Positions 1 to 13,164 of a stretch of DNA of 64,000 nucleotides are shown piece by piece. Numbering within the stretch: position 1 is the stretch's first letter; every line of letters starts with the position of its first letter. Origin of the DNA: Crotophaga sulcirostris (Eukaryota; Chordata; Aves; Cuculiformes; Crotophagidae); assembly GCA_013397455.1 (NCBI GenBank), contig VYZB01000030.1, positions 2,493,505-2,557,504 of the forward strand. Reading direction: 5' to 3'. The position numbers were made by a program, and so were the translations under genes. Below the pieces are notes generated by a model that was not told the origin of the DNA, did no database searches, and saw nothing but the letters and a program-made list of their open reading frames with translations.

Positions 1-3000
1 GATCAGTCTACACACAACCTCTGCAGAACTAACAAATATTTGAAAGGTTTTCATTCACAAGGAATGAAAGCTCACTGCAGTCCTTTTCTGAGCTAGCAAG
101 GACCACAATGGAGAAAAAAAACTCAAACCCTTTTGCAGGAAAACCTTACTTTTCAGAATGAAAAGGGCGCAGTAACCATCTGCTACCCAGCAAAGAGGCA
201 AAAAATTAACTCAATCACTAGATCCTAACACTGAAAGTATCAGTCTTGGTTACATGCTTGGGTCAATGAGTTGGAATAACTCAGAAAGTTCTAATTAATG
301 ACAGAGTCATTACTCTAACTTTAATTACTGTCAGTATCAACATAGTTAGGCCTCTTGGGTAGGTGTTAGCTTCTCAACATATACTCTATAGGGCCCAGTT
401 CATCATCTTGTTCTGTATTTTACACAGCACCTAACACTGTGGTCTAGGTTAAACACCAGACCTCAGGGAGAGGTAAATATTTTAATTATGCTGCAGCATA
501 ATTCCCCTTTATGACTAGTGCTAAGCCTTCTCCATAGAATGCCCCCAGCACCCCTTGCATTGGTTCTGAGGTTGCTAACAGCTTGGTATTTCCTTCCAGA
601 TAAAAGTTTTCTGCCCTTTAGAAAAAAACTGACCACCGTTTCAAACTTGTCCTTGGTTTCTCTGTTAGTACACACTTGTCTTGGCCTAAGGTCAAAAAGG
701 GGAATGCCAGATCTGCTCACTACAGGTCCTGAGGTGTGGGGGTTCTGGAAGGGCTGGACTTGCTTCCAGAGGAAGCCACCTCGCTATCCCAACTAAGCCC
801 TGGAGAAGACAGATACTGTTATACGCCAAATCAAATGAGCAAGAAAGCAAAAAACATTACCCTTTGCTCCAACTGATAAGCATTTGAAAAACAGTCATTC
901 AGCCAAAACCAAAGATGCTGACTTCTTCCAGTAACACAGGTGATCATAGACATAAACTTACATTGCTTAACTTTGCCCCAGCCCATCTGCTAAAATGTAA
1001 ATACCATTCCTTAAACAAATAGAAAACTATCCGATAATTCCTATTTAGTCACATGATGCAGTCTTTGAAAATCAATATCAGAAGCTCAGCATGAATCCTT
1101 GTTTTGTAAACTTAAGTTATAACACAAAGGATTGGATCATCTGTTACTGTAAATCATCATTACCCCACTAACTTCCCTCTGCACCAACCTTGAACTACAG
1201 GAAAAATAACCCGGGTTACTGACACAAATTTGAGAAAAATCAATTCTTCTCTCTTGTAGAAATTGTTGTTAGTTGTTCATAAACAGCTCTCCTCTAGTGT
1301 TCACTCTGTCTTCTCCTTATGATCCGATACAGTTACCTAACAGGACCAAAAGTTGGGTTTCATACCAGATTGAAAACCCAGCTCATTTTAATCTGCAGTC
1401 AGTAGCTTTTTCACCAGGTGCTTCCCCTGTGTGAACACCTTTAACTCTGCACCAGGAAGGTTTTGTGTCCTTTTGTTTTCTAAAAAACTTTTTACTCACA
1501 TCCATGCACACCCATAACCCACCTTTCACACACATATAGAAGCCAAGCAGGCTGTCTCCTCTGCAGTCCTGGCGCCCCAGGTAGTAGGTCCACTAGCATG
1601 ACTGAGACAGCTTCTGTTATTACTTCAATAAAATATTTTGGAGAAAATAGAACCATCAGCAAAATCTACAAACAAGCACCAAGCAACTCAACGTTTATCT
1701 GTCTACTCATCCGTGTCAGTGCTTTGTGTCAGCATGAAACATTGGTCTCCACAGTTCACACTTGCCCTTCTGAACTACAGCATAATAAAATATTTATACT
1801 TCTCCCTGAGAAGCTACATGATAGCCATCAGTCATCCAGGTTTAAAACAATGGAGTGGCAGCCACTCTCCCGTTATTAAACCTGCAAAACACACTAATAA
1901 AGCCGTTTGATCAGCTCCTGTGCTACTACGTGGCAATCAAGCAAACACCTTCCTATTCTGAATTAATTTAAAACAAAATCTTAGAAATTCAGTGCCAATG
2001 CACTTGAAAGGTAAAGTGCACTGCACAGCATCAGCTGTAGTAGGTCAGCCCTGTACAAACAAACCTATCCTGCTCCACAAATAAATATCCTTTCATGTGT
2101 CATCAGGGAAGCTACTGTATAAGGTTAAGACTGGTGTTCAAATTCTAGCTGGTTTCACAATGTGGGAAGACTGTGAGAGGCTATAGCATCACACTCACTT
2201 CCCCTGAGGTTTAACTTAGTCAGCTGAGGTCTAGTGTCTCATTTTCAGAATTTGCCAAGTGTCTATCTAAAAGAAAATTTGAACAAGTACTTTTCTATTT
2301 CACTATTATTCACCAAGTCTGTGTAAACCCCATAATCACTCAATGCCACCTACAAAAATGTCTGGTTTTGCAAATTCAGAGTAAAGGAAATAATCGCTTA
2401 GCAATGCTTTGGTTATGAGTCTGTGAAAAACTACTTATCTGCTCCCGATATTCAGATATGTGAGCAAAGTTATTATAGAAGAGTCTGACTTGGAAAATAT
2501 AGGCAACAAAAAAATGTTTGATTCAAAGGCTTGCACTTGGGTTCTCCTCTGATTTTAAACCACCAAAATACCCTAAAACAAGATGTACCAAGGAGCAATT
2601 CCAAAGAGGACAAATGGCATTAGAGCCACTTTACAGTACATAAACATATCTTGTTAAATCAGTAAATGCTGACTGCAAATCTGCTCCTTTAGAGAAACTC
2701 ACAAGGCATTGGTGCTTGAACTCTTTGTATCGGAATTCTCAAAACACCGCTGCAACCATTTGTGTTATCTTTACGTGTCTTTATGAGAAATTCTTTAAGA
2801 TCTTGTCAGGTATACTTCCGATAGCATTTTCTGAGCATTTACCTAAATATTTCCACTTGACACACGTGCGTGTGCACTACTTCACTTCTTCACTCTTGGT
2901 CCTCTTTTGCATGCTGCTGCCTGTATATTTTTAAATCAAAATATGACAGAAGTGAATCATTTGGGGATTTTTTTAAATACATCATGCATCACTATCAGTA

Positions 3001-5610
3001 TTTCCAATACCGTTTGACTCACTCAGCAGACAGCACATTGTAAAATACGCTGAATTGGTTGTGAAGCAAAAATGGTTAAGATATCAACTTCAACCAGACT
3101 CCTGCAAGGAGTTACACCACTTGATGGGAATGTTAGGCATTTTACAGGCAGGGTTTCTTGAACATGTAAAGTCAGCTGGTTTGGAGGTGATGGCACCTTC
3201 ACTGTTAGTGTCAAATGTGTTAACATCCCAACAGCTGAGAAATCCTGCTTCTTCCATCACACGATTTTCTTCTATTTTTTAAGCTTTGCACAGCTTAAAA
3301 TACCTGTCTGTCCCTGGAATCCTTCACCTACCTCCCTCCAGCTCCTGATGTTTTGGAGACATTAGGCTGGAGCACTTGTTCTGCTGTGTGTGTGACTACA
3401 ATGCCTGGATGAAATCTTAATTACGAGAAATCAGCGTAAATTACACTAATTCTCCATAGTAAATCTATGGAACACTGACATCTGCTGGCAAACGCCTTCA
3501 TGTCACTCCCGGAGAGGAATTTGCCCTCCATCTACTCCCCAAAAGCTGATGCCCATCTCATATGCACAAAAGCCAGCACAAGTAGGAACTGAATCTAGTT
3601 ATGAAGCCAAACATGAAGATCAGGAGTTACCCTTACACTGCTAAACAGCATCCTGAGTCTCCTGCCCCCTGAAAGCCAGTGGCACTTGGCCACTGTCTGG
3701 GGGAAATAACAGCATATTTTGAATCTCAGCAAAGAGAGTGGGGATTAACTGTGCCAGGAAGATGAATCTTTTGTAGCTGGAAAAGTGCTGACCTGATTTA
3801 ATAGCCCACTGAGCTGTCAGAAAACCAATCCTAGGAAAAGAAAGAAAGAAAAAAAAAAGGTAGCAATTTTCTGCCAGATTCATGAGCTGAATCTGCTCAG
3901 CAGCGAGTACCAGAGTACTGTGGTTGGAAGGATGAGGGGATCACAGAGCTGGAAGCAAGTACAAGGCAGCAGGACTGTCCCTTTCTGGCACTAGCTGGCT
4001 GCTAGAAGGGCTCAGCTGTCTCTTCAATCCACATTACTGTACACAGGTGGGCAGCAGGAAAAAGCTTCTTTTCTTCTCTCTCATCTCTCACTAAGGCATC
4101 GAGATGAGCTTGGCGCTGGCTCTTCCTTTCCATAAATGAGAATAAAGGGAGACAAAATGTCCATCTGGATTAGTTACTGCAGCCAGAGATACTTGCATGT
4201 TTGCATTTCCCCTGTATGAGCTTGCTGTACAGACAGGCCACGCTCCAGAAATGAACCTAACCTCTTATCTGCTTTTGAGAGACTCCTGTCTCTAGGAAAC
4301 AGTATGAAGAAAATTACAATGCTACTGTTCATACTCACAGTTGCAAAATTAGTCCTCTGAAACAAAACACTTGAGAGTCACTTGCAATGAATTTGCCTAT
4401 GTTGCCCTTGCCTATGTTGCTTTCACCTGTCTTTCAACTTTAATTGATTACAGCAGAAGTAATTTTTTTTGGTTGTTTTGCTGAGTGCAAGGAGAATGTT
4501 TTCTGCAAGAAAGCAAACATGCATGTGACACTTAAGATGATTACAGGGGAAAGCAGTCTTTTAAAGCCTTAATGAACTTTATGAAAGCAAAAAGCTGTAG
4601 TGTTCCAGAGCTCTCAGTCCTCCAGGTTCACTGCAGGATACCCTGGCATGGGTAGTATTAAAATTAAACCACATCACGTTCCCAGTTTAGTCTGCACCAA
4701 GGAAATTCAGGACATAAGGACACCAAAGTATGTTACAAAGTGATGCCACATAAACACATCAATTTTTGCATTTCAGAGCATTTTTTCCAAAAGCCCTTCA
4801 AAGAAGGAGACTCTGTAATCAACCTATCTGTTTCTGAACAGCAGCACCAGGAAAACTCAGCTAAAAGTGTCTGCATTCACCTGTCAAATTGGGTGCTGAT
4901 GGCTGCTACGCTGGTTTGAGAGAGTTGTGGAAGCTGGTGCAGATATCAAGGGTCAAGGCAGACAGCAGCTGCTCGGGAGAGCAATCCCAGAGCCCACATC
5001 TTTCAACTGAAGGCTGGGATGCAGAACAACCCTGAGGGAAACAGTTGCTATCACAGCTGGGTCCAACACCTGGAATATTTTATTTCCAAGAAAGCCTTTT
5101 CATAGCTCTACCTGCTATGGAACATGCTAGACAGAATAATGTAGAATTATTTTATGGATCTTTAACACTGGAACAGGCGTTTTTTTAACAACGTGGTGTT
5201 GTGGGATACTTGTGTGGAAACCAGTTAAAAAGATGTGGCCAGTAAGCTGGTTTTAAAAGCAGTTTTATGGTATATACAGAAAGAATTAAATTCTACAGTG
5301 CCCATTCCATATATTCCACAGCATTTCTTTACCTGGGTATAAAATCCTCTCTCAGGCATCTTTTCTCTGATGTAACATCAGAGAAGTTGCAAAGGTTGAA
5401 AGAGCAATCGCTGAAACTCTTACAGATCTAGGAAAACTTCTATATGAGAATAACAAAATAGACAAGGTTTGATAGAAAAAATACATTGAAATAATACAGG
5501 TTTAACTAAACAATGAATAATAAAAAGAAAGTAAATCAAACATCTTTATTTCTCATTATAGAAGAATGAGGTATCACTTGGACTGAAAGCAGTAAATTTA
5601 AAATGAATAC

Positions 5611-5686
5611 AAGGAACATAATATTTCACACAGTGTAGGAACATAATATTATATTAACATAATAAAGAACATAATATTTCACATTA
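5611..5686. repeat. Local repeat of the 12-mer gaacataatatt
   Basis: The motif gaacataatatt occurs three times within about 75 bases. Two copies extend to ggaacataatatttcaca-like sequence, separated by AT-rich spacers. It looks like a degenerate local duplication. Confidence 0.7.
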
Positions 5687-6683
5687 CAACTAACTAACCA
5701 ATACAACTCACAGCTGTCAGGAGGCAGCAGAGCCAAGAGCTTAATACAAATAAAATCAGATGTTTAGAGGAACCCTCTGAATGCCCACAGGTAAAGGAAA
5801 ACCAGAATTGGTTTCTAAGGGGAATATGCTGGGGACTGCATCTGCTTAGGTAGAGGTGGGAAGGTAGGAAGAAATTTCAGTTATTGCTACATAGTTACAA
5901 GCTGGGAAATTTCCTGACTCTTGCAAAACACATGATGCTGGATTGTATGTCCAGTGCTCTGATCCTGCACTATATGAGGGGAACCATCCTCTCTCCACAG
6001 CAAGGCTCACCACCAGAATGTTAATGCCTCACTCACACTGAATTTGATCTTCCTATGCATATCAAAATAACTATGGCTCATTGTCTCCAAGCAGAAGTTC
6101 ATTCCAAACTTTAAATCATTTCATTAAAAAATAAATTACATTAAGAGCTAAGCCTCGATTTTCAATTTTGTTTTGTGCCATGCTCTCAAGTTTTCTTTTT
6201 TATGACCAGCGTAAAAGATTCTAAATGATAATCTATCTCTTGACATATATTGTACTGTAAGTTTTAATCAAGTCTCCCAGAGGAAAAGAAGATCTAATAG
6301 CACCCTCAATTACTTTACAATCCTGTTTGGGGTATTTTTTTGTTGTTGTTTTTTTTTCCTAAGCAGTAATATTTAATAACTCTGCTTTTCACATACACAT
6401 ATATTATTTATTCCAGATACATTCCACTCTGCATAGATCTTATTTAAATATTCACAGTTACCCCTGAGCATTATTTACTTCACATCTTTTTTCAGAATGA
6501 TTAGCGTCATTTTATATGGTCCCATTATGCCTTCATGTACAGCTATACAACATCTAATGGAGCTGAAGTAGTATATTAGACCTTCCCTGTGCTTCAGGAC
6601 ATAGCATTTTCTTCTCACACTGTTTTTTACTTCTAAACTCTAACGTGCTTCATATTTCAAAATCCTCCCATTTCTGGTGCATC

Positions 6684-6704
6684 TTTTTTTTTTTGGGGGG
6701 GGGG
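6684..6704. repeat. T11/G10 homopolymer junction
   Basis: Eleven T are followed directly by ten G. This is a low-complexity site prone to sequencing and replication slippage, so its length may be uncertain. Confidence 0.9.
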
Positions 6705-9700
6705 AGGTGTCCAACCCACTGCCTCTTTTTTATATCCCATTTCATTTCACAGCTGGAAGTTAAACCTATACCTCTTCAGTCACACTTCTAAAGAACTGTG
6801 CTAAAATTTGGAATAACTAGGAATGCTGATGGCATCACAAGGCCATCAGTCCTGGCAGCAAACGCAGCCTCTTCGAATGTATGAATAAATAGCAGGAGTT
6901 TAAAGACAGGTAAAAAAGAGCTTCTGCGGACTAAATTTTTTCTGCAGGGCAGATCCCAATAGCAAAGTTTAAAATAAGTCTAATGGTCACTCAGGAATAA
7001 TTTCAAACTACTTGAGGTTGTGTGGAACTGTAGCCTAGAGGTAGCCAGCATTTTTCTTTCTGGCATAAATAGCCCTCACAAACCAAATACAATCCACGCA
7101 GGTAATCTGTCCCTGTCTGTATCTACTACCCCCATGCTATTGTAATTTATGCAACAGCAAGTCTCAAAGTGTTCTGGAAGGTGTTAAGGGTTGAAAGAGA
7201 TAACTACCCTAACCTCAAAAGCCAACATCCCAAGGCTTTTATGTGAAAATGAAGCAGCAAGCAGTTGCTGCTAGAAATACCTTAACATTTGCTCACCTTA
7301 TTTGAAATTCAGATCTTCCTTATCATTAATAATAAACATACTGTCATTCAAAGCATGGATTATCTAGCTAACTTTTCACTAATTATATTGAAGGTACAAC
7401 ACAAATATTGTGATTGGTAGGCCTCCAAAGTTCTGGAAGTGTCCAAACTAAATTACAAAGCACAAGTCCCAGTTCTCAATACATTTATTTCTGGGAGCAA
7501 AAATACACTATGCTTTAGTAGCGCAGCAGCAGATTATTCAGTATTCCCCATTACATATAAGATGGTATATTTTCAAGTGCTGACATTTTTTAACTTGGGT
7601 TTTATGCCAAACCGAGCGGGGGGGTTATGCTTTTATTTCAGGCAAAATGGCTCACTGGTTTCTAAGAAAAAAGCTAGCAAAAATGATGGGAATAGTTCTG
7701 TTGCTCCATGCTTTGAGGCAAGGTCTTGAAATTTTGCTTGTAGTACCCTCTGTGTCAATGATGTGGCTTTAGCCCTGTTCAAATCCATTTGAGCTGGACT
7801 TACACAATGTTGTAAATGTTTGAAAACCTGCCGTTTGCACAAGCTTGAGGAAGATGTGTCAGGGTGAGTGCTGGGCCTCTTTGAAGATGCCACCCTCTCT
7901 GTAGTGCTGCTGGAGTCACAGCAGCATGGGTGGCCCCACAATTTGCTCCAGGAGCCAGTGGCAATTTACACCCCCCACACGTTGGACTGATATGGGCACA
8001 CAGTAAACTTGATCCACTCATCTGGGTTAAAAAAGAGGAGAAGAGGAAAATACCCTGCATTCAGAGCGGCTCCCTGATCCAGCTTCCCACAGGGAGGCAG
8101 GAATATGCTGAAAACATGAGGAGGGAAAACACCTTAAGCCAGTATTGCTGCTCACAGAGCTGCAGGCTCAGCTCCTCTTGTCAGTCCCGCATCCAACTGT
8201 AAGAATTCAGAAGGACTTTCATTTTGGTGGCTGCTCCTAGTCCTGCTGACTGGGGCATGACTGGGAACTGAAACATGGAAGGAAACAAGAACTGAAGTTT
8301 CGTGATTTTTTTGGCATGCCACCCATTTACGCAACCCCTCAGCACCAGCTTCCTACCAGCCCTTCAGCTGCATCAGTCCAAACCTGTGTGGTGGCCCTGT
8401 CTGAGGGAAGAAGAGCCTTTTATAGGTGCTGGGTTCCTTCTAACCAAGACTGGTTTCCCAGAATAGCTCCCAAAGCGGCTGCAGGGGCATCTGCGCTGGC
8501 ACAGGAGAGGAGGGGTGGGGACCACGAGGAAGAGAGAGGGCAGCAGCTCATTTAATCAGGCACTGCCCAAAAGAAACAATCACAAAACTATGGCTTTTGT
8601 ACTATTCAGTACAAAAGGTACTATTAAACAGGGAAAGAGTTTTTCTAAGCCAATGAAACAGAAGAAGCCAGCACAGTGGGGAAGGAAATGAGTAAACTGG
8701 GACAGGGGATGTTGTACATCTGGAAGCAGACAAGTGAAAGAAGACAAAGCACATGATCTGCTCCCTTTTGGCAGGGGCAAGTTATTTATGTTGGACCAGA
8801 TACCCCTGAAATGACGGGCTAGGACTGAGAGCAGGAGGAAATGGGAAATACGGTCAGCAAGGCCAGAGCAGGACACTTGGGAAGGGAGATTTGGCTGGGC
8901 AAAGAGCAGAAGGATGGAAAGGGGCATTACGGTGGCACAGAAATTAAAGCCTGGAAAAGGAGGTCTAGCCCAAGGGCAAGAGAAGACTGGGAAATGACCA
9001 TTTTGGATTGAACAGAAGAAACTATAATGCCTGGAAAAACAAGCAAGAGTCTGTGTTCACTGGAGGCAGCTCCTCTGCACAACTCAAGCTGGAAACACAG
9101 TCCCGAGCCTCTGCTGCTTCTCCATCAGCAAATACCAGTTAATATCTTCAAGTCATTGAAGGTTGTAGTGATGAAGAGCCCATACAGAAATGAAGACCTC
9201 TATCTCCATATCAAGGTTTGAACAATGCACGGTAAAAAACGCTTGCAGCTCTAGCTTGAACAGAGAGAGAAAGCAAATGACAGAGCACACACCTGCTAGC
9301 AGCACTCAGGGCAAGCAGTGTTCATCTCCGCTATCTTTGAAAGAGCCCAGATCCAATGGGCAAGGACTATGTAAAAATGCCCTTAAAGACTTGGCAGAAT
9401 TTACACGAATAAAGAGGATGAATTAAGTTTGTACACATAATCCCGTTTCTTGCATTTCTTAGGAGAGCACAGTAAGCAGATTCAGAGCCATATTTTCTAA
9501 TAAATCTTCATTTTTTGGTCAAAGAAAGATATTGAGGCCAAAACCCCTCTCCTCATCACCTAGGTGAATATTTTAGAAGTTGACTATAACTCATCGTACA
9601 CCTTCAACTACTAGTTAGCAGTCTAGCTCAGTTAAGCATATTCGCTCAGATCCAAGACTTCCAGCTGAGATCCCTCAGTCCAAAGTTGGCCACCTGCCTC

Positions 9701-11509
9701 CCATCAAAGAAGTCACCTCCAAGAATTTTACCATACGGTGATACTCGACCCATATATTTTTTTTTGAGTCCGTGTAAGAACAGTATCTTTTTCAGAGGAG
9801 TAACTTAGCTTTTCACCCATAATTCTCAGAGCAGGTTTAAGTAATAATAAATAACATTACAAATGAGGAAACCCATGTCCAGCACACTGAATCACACCGC
9901 CTCCCTAAACCACATTGAAATAAGAGCTGCTGGGGAAGTGTCCTTTAAATTTCTGTAGGAGTCGTGATAAAAAGCAAACAGGGAACATGGTTTTATCTGA
10001 TTTACTCCTTCCAAAGTGATGCAAAGTATCTACACTCCTGTAAACAATTACTGCAACGTGCCTAACTTTCATCAAACATATTATCTTGGGCAAAACACAA
10101 TACCAGTGCATCTTTATACTCCTGATGGGCAGGGAAACAAATGGGAATTGGTACCTTATTAAGAAAATGTACCACTGGCTTGCTCTAGAAGTTGTCTAAA
10201 TCTTTCAGCAGGTATAGCTGGAAATGAACCAAGTCATGCACCTACAGGCACCTCTACTCCATACAAAATATCTGAACTTCTTCCACCTTCTTCCTTTCTG
10301 TTAATGTGTCAAATTAGCCTAAAGAAAGCAACTTTTCGTATGTCAGTTACTGTCACCCATGCATAGTACAGAAGATGACAGATTTTCTACTACCAAAACT
10401 GCAGTTATGTTTGTTTATGCCAGCAAGGTGTAATGAGGTGTAAGATGAAAATGGGTAAACTTGTCTCCAAAAGGAGGGGTTCCTGTCTATTCAACACTGC
10501 CTTTGCGTGCTATCAAAGACTGGGAAACTTTATGCAAAAATTACACCTAGTCATATATTTGTGCCATTCTTCACAATACCCATGCCTGAAGTTTTTAGGA
10601 CACTGTGAATTTAAGCCTTTTGTCATGGAAAATGAATGCACTCAGAAATGACATGACTTATTTATGTACCTGCAGGGTACTTCTTGGAAATTACATAGTA
10701 ACTTATGCCAGCAATGGGAACATTACGAATATTACACCATGTTATCTCCTTATAACAATGGAAATGCCTCAGATCACCACAGTATTTGATAACATCACAG
10801 AGATAAATGTCTCATCCATGCATAATTCCAACAATGGAGGACGGATGTTGTAGCAAGGCAATTTGCATTCCTGCAAATGTACCAAAGTTCAAAAAATATA
10901 ACAACTGGCACAAAAAATACAGCAAAAGGAATTTAAAGATACTTGTGATGCAGTGTGTATTTTTGTGGGGACAGATTAGGAGAACGAGGAGTCTGGTTAT
11001 GCAATAGTGGAAAAAAACTAAACTTTTTCTCTAATCTACAAAAACTGTCCAAGAATAAAGGACCAAGGTCTGAGTTCCAGTCCAAATCAAATTATTTCTA
11101 AGTTACTGAGAACAGACTAAAAGTTTCAGGCAGAACAAGTCTGACATGGGCCTACAGCAGTTGTTAAAACTGCTGGCTGTGGCTCTCTTTCCATCTCTCT
11201 GTAGACTGCAGTAGCTCTTTTGGCACTGCTCTCTGTCCAGAATCACACCCTGGGAATGAAACAACAGCTCCAGAACCAGTCAGGTGCCAAAGGTTGCTCC
11301 TGCCTTCCCCCCACCTTCACTGCCTGGCACACAGGCCATCCCCAACAGTTACATCTCGGTGCAGTCTACACCAGGTAGTCCTTGCTCCCAGCATAACTAA
11401 AATTGTCATGCGTTTACTCTGTGATCTCTGCAATAGACTCGTTAAATGAAATTAACAGCAGCTCATCAGTAGTACAAAAGCTTGTCCTAAATGCTTGAAC
11501 TAAGCTCAT

Positions 11510-11589
11510 TCAACAGAACCCTGGACATTTTATGGGTCACCTTCAAAAATCAACAGAACCCTGGAAATTTTGCAAGCTACCTTCAAAAG
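11510..11589. repeat. Imperfect 40-bp tandem duplication
   Basis: Two adjacent 40-base units both begin tcaacagaaccctgga and both end accttcaaaa plus one base. By eye they differ at about 8 positions (about 80% identity). Confidence 0.85.
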
Positions 11590-12899
11590 CCCCTAAATCC
11601 CACAAATATACACAACTTTTTGACAAAAAAATAGGTAAACAAGGAACTAAATATTAAATATAAAGAAGATGGTTGTATGAAGCAGAAAAATCCCTTGATA
11701 GCAAAAATGTGAACACAGAAATGTGGACACAGAAAGGATTCTAGATTAGGAAAGAAGTAGAGATCAAAAATAAAAGAGAAACAAACACAGTGAGTTGATC
11801 TGGGAAAGTACCTTGGTATCCCAAAGCAAATACAAACCCAAGTTCAATGAGAGTCATATAAATGTTATGTTCTTTTATTAGAGAATTGGTAAGTCTGTGA
11901 GGTGTAGAAGTGGTTTGCACGGTGAATTTCCACCCAGAGAAAACTTTCCCAGACTGAGCTTTCAAGGATGAGTTCAATATGAGTTTTCCATTAAAAACTA
12001 AACATTTCTGCAGATGTTTCAGGAAGATATTCATATGTTTAAAAAATGAATGCAAATAATGAATGCAGACACAGAAAAAGTAAGCTTGTTTACAATCTGT
12101 AGAAGTTGGGGAATTTTAGGTTAAGAAAGAACAAGGTTATTTGGGGACTTATACACACATGCTGCTAGCTCAATCAAAATGAACTTTTAACTTTTCAGCC
12201 CTATGAAGAATCCAGTGTCTGAGGCAGCATTATAAGATCAAAATAAAAGTGGGAGAGAATAGTGATGGAAAAGCCTTTGCAATATTCATCCAAGTCCACA
12301 AGAAAGTCCTCTTATTTTCAGTCTCAGGTCTCGGTCCAGAGAGCTGTCCTGCATGGTCAGGCTCCATACCAGCACTGTGATTCACCCATGCAATACAATT
12401 TGCAGGATCAAAGATTTCAGAAAATTCTCATATCAGCCTACAGGCATCACCTGAAAAGTTCCCTAGTTTTCAGGCAGTGCAAACTTAAGTTCTGAGGGTG
12501 TATGCTAAAATTGTGAATGCCCATGATTTCGATGGCAGCCAAAGCCACTCCTGGCAAGCCCCTGTACCTTCACCAGCCTCTGTGTTACGCTTGCTGAGAC
12601 TGCACTGAGGATGTCCATGAACTGGACCAAGAAGCTGATTTACCTGGAGGGTTGATTTTTCTGCAGCTGGGTCAGCTGTGCAACCTTGTTCCTGCCCTGT
12701 TGGTGTACCACAGGGGTGGCACAGGGGAGAGAAAAACAGGCAAGAGAAAGGAACATCTGCTTACGTTGACTTAAGCACCTCTACAATCTATGAAAACAAA
12801 GTGTGACATTTCATTTCACTCTTGCTAGTAGATTATTTCCTACTGGCCTCCAGGCTACTCCTGTTCAACAACCCCACAATATAGGAAGAAAATACTCAC

Positions 12900-13164
12900 C
12901 ACCAGCAAGAGCTTCCTCTCTTGCACTGTCATCATCACTAGGCTGAAGAATGTTCCACGATGTCAAAGTAAGTGAAGAAATGTCTTCAGCTGATGATAAC
13001 TTCAGCATGTCCATGTGATTGCTGTGAGGCTTGTAACGTGGGACGAAACACTCTTTGCCTTGCTTAAAAATGTCCTTAATGATTTCTTCTGTCTGGATTT
13101 CATCTGGCATGCTCAGGAAGATTGCAATTCTTTTGGACCCTTGGTACTTGGGATGATCAATCAC
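12900..13164 (-). CDS. MTHFS: MTHFS exon 2 (internal coding exon)
   Basis: The 265-bp exon lies between an acceptor (...cccacgtag) and a donor (gtgagt). It begins in phase 0 with GTG (Val) and ends one base into a Gly codon. Its 88 complete codons contain [20 protein letters not shown], then [22 protein letters not shown] and SWNILQP, and end with REEALAGG. These align without gaps to the central part of mammalian MTHFS (human has [38 protein letters not shown]). The PRY...HM segment belongs to the conserved folate-binding half of the family. The GTG start is not an initiator codon; it is the first codon after the splice acceptor. Family and exon identity are clear; the splice sites are read directly from the sequence. 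Confidence 0.95.

Larger units (their letters stand above)
1..12899 (-). other. MTHFS intron 2 (partial), no exon recognised
   Basis: This AT-rich sequence has only short open frames without family resemblance, and no tRNA or CR1 copy that I recognise. It contains two small local duplications, listed separately, and a T/G homopolymer junction. It is intronic by inference from exon 2 and the expected exon 3 beyond the window edge. Confidence 0.7.
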
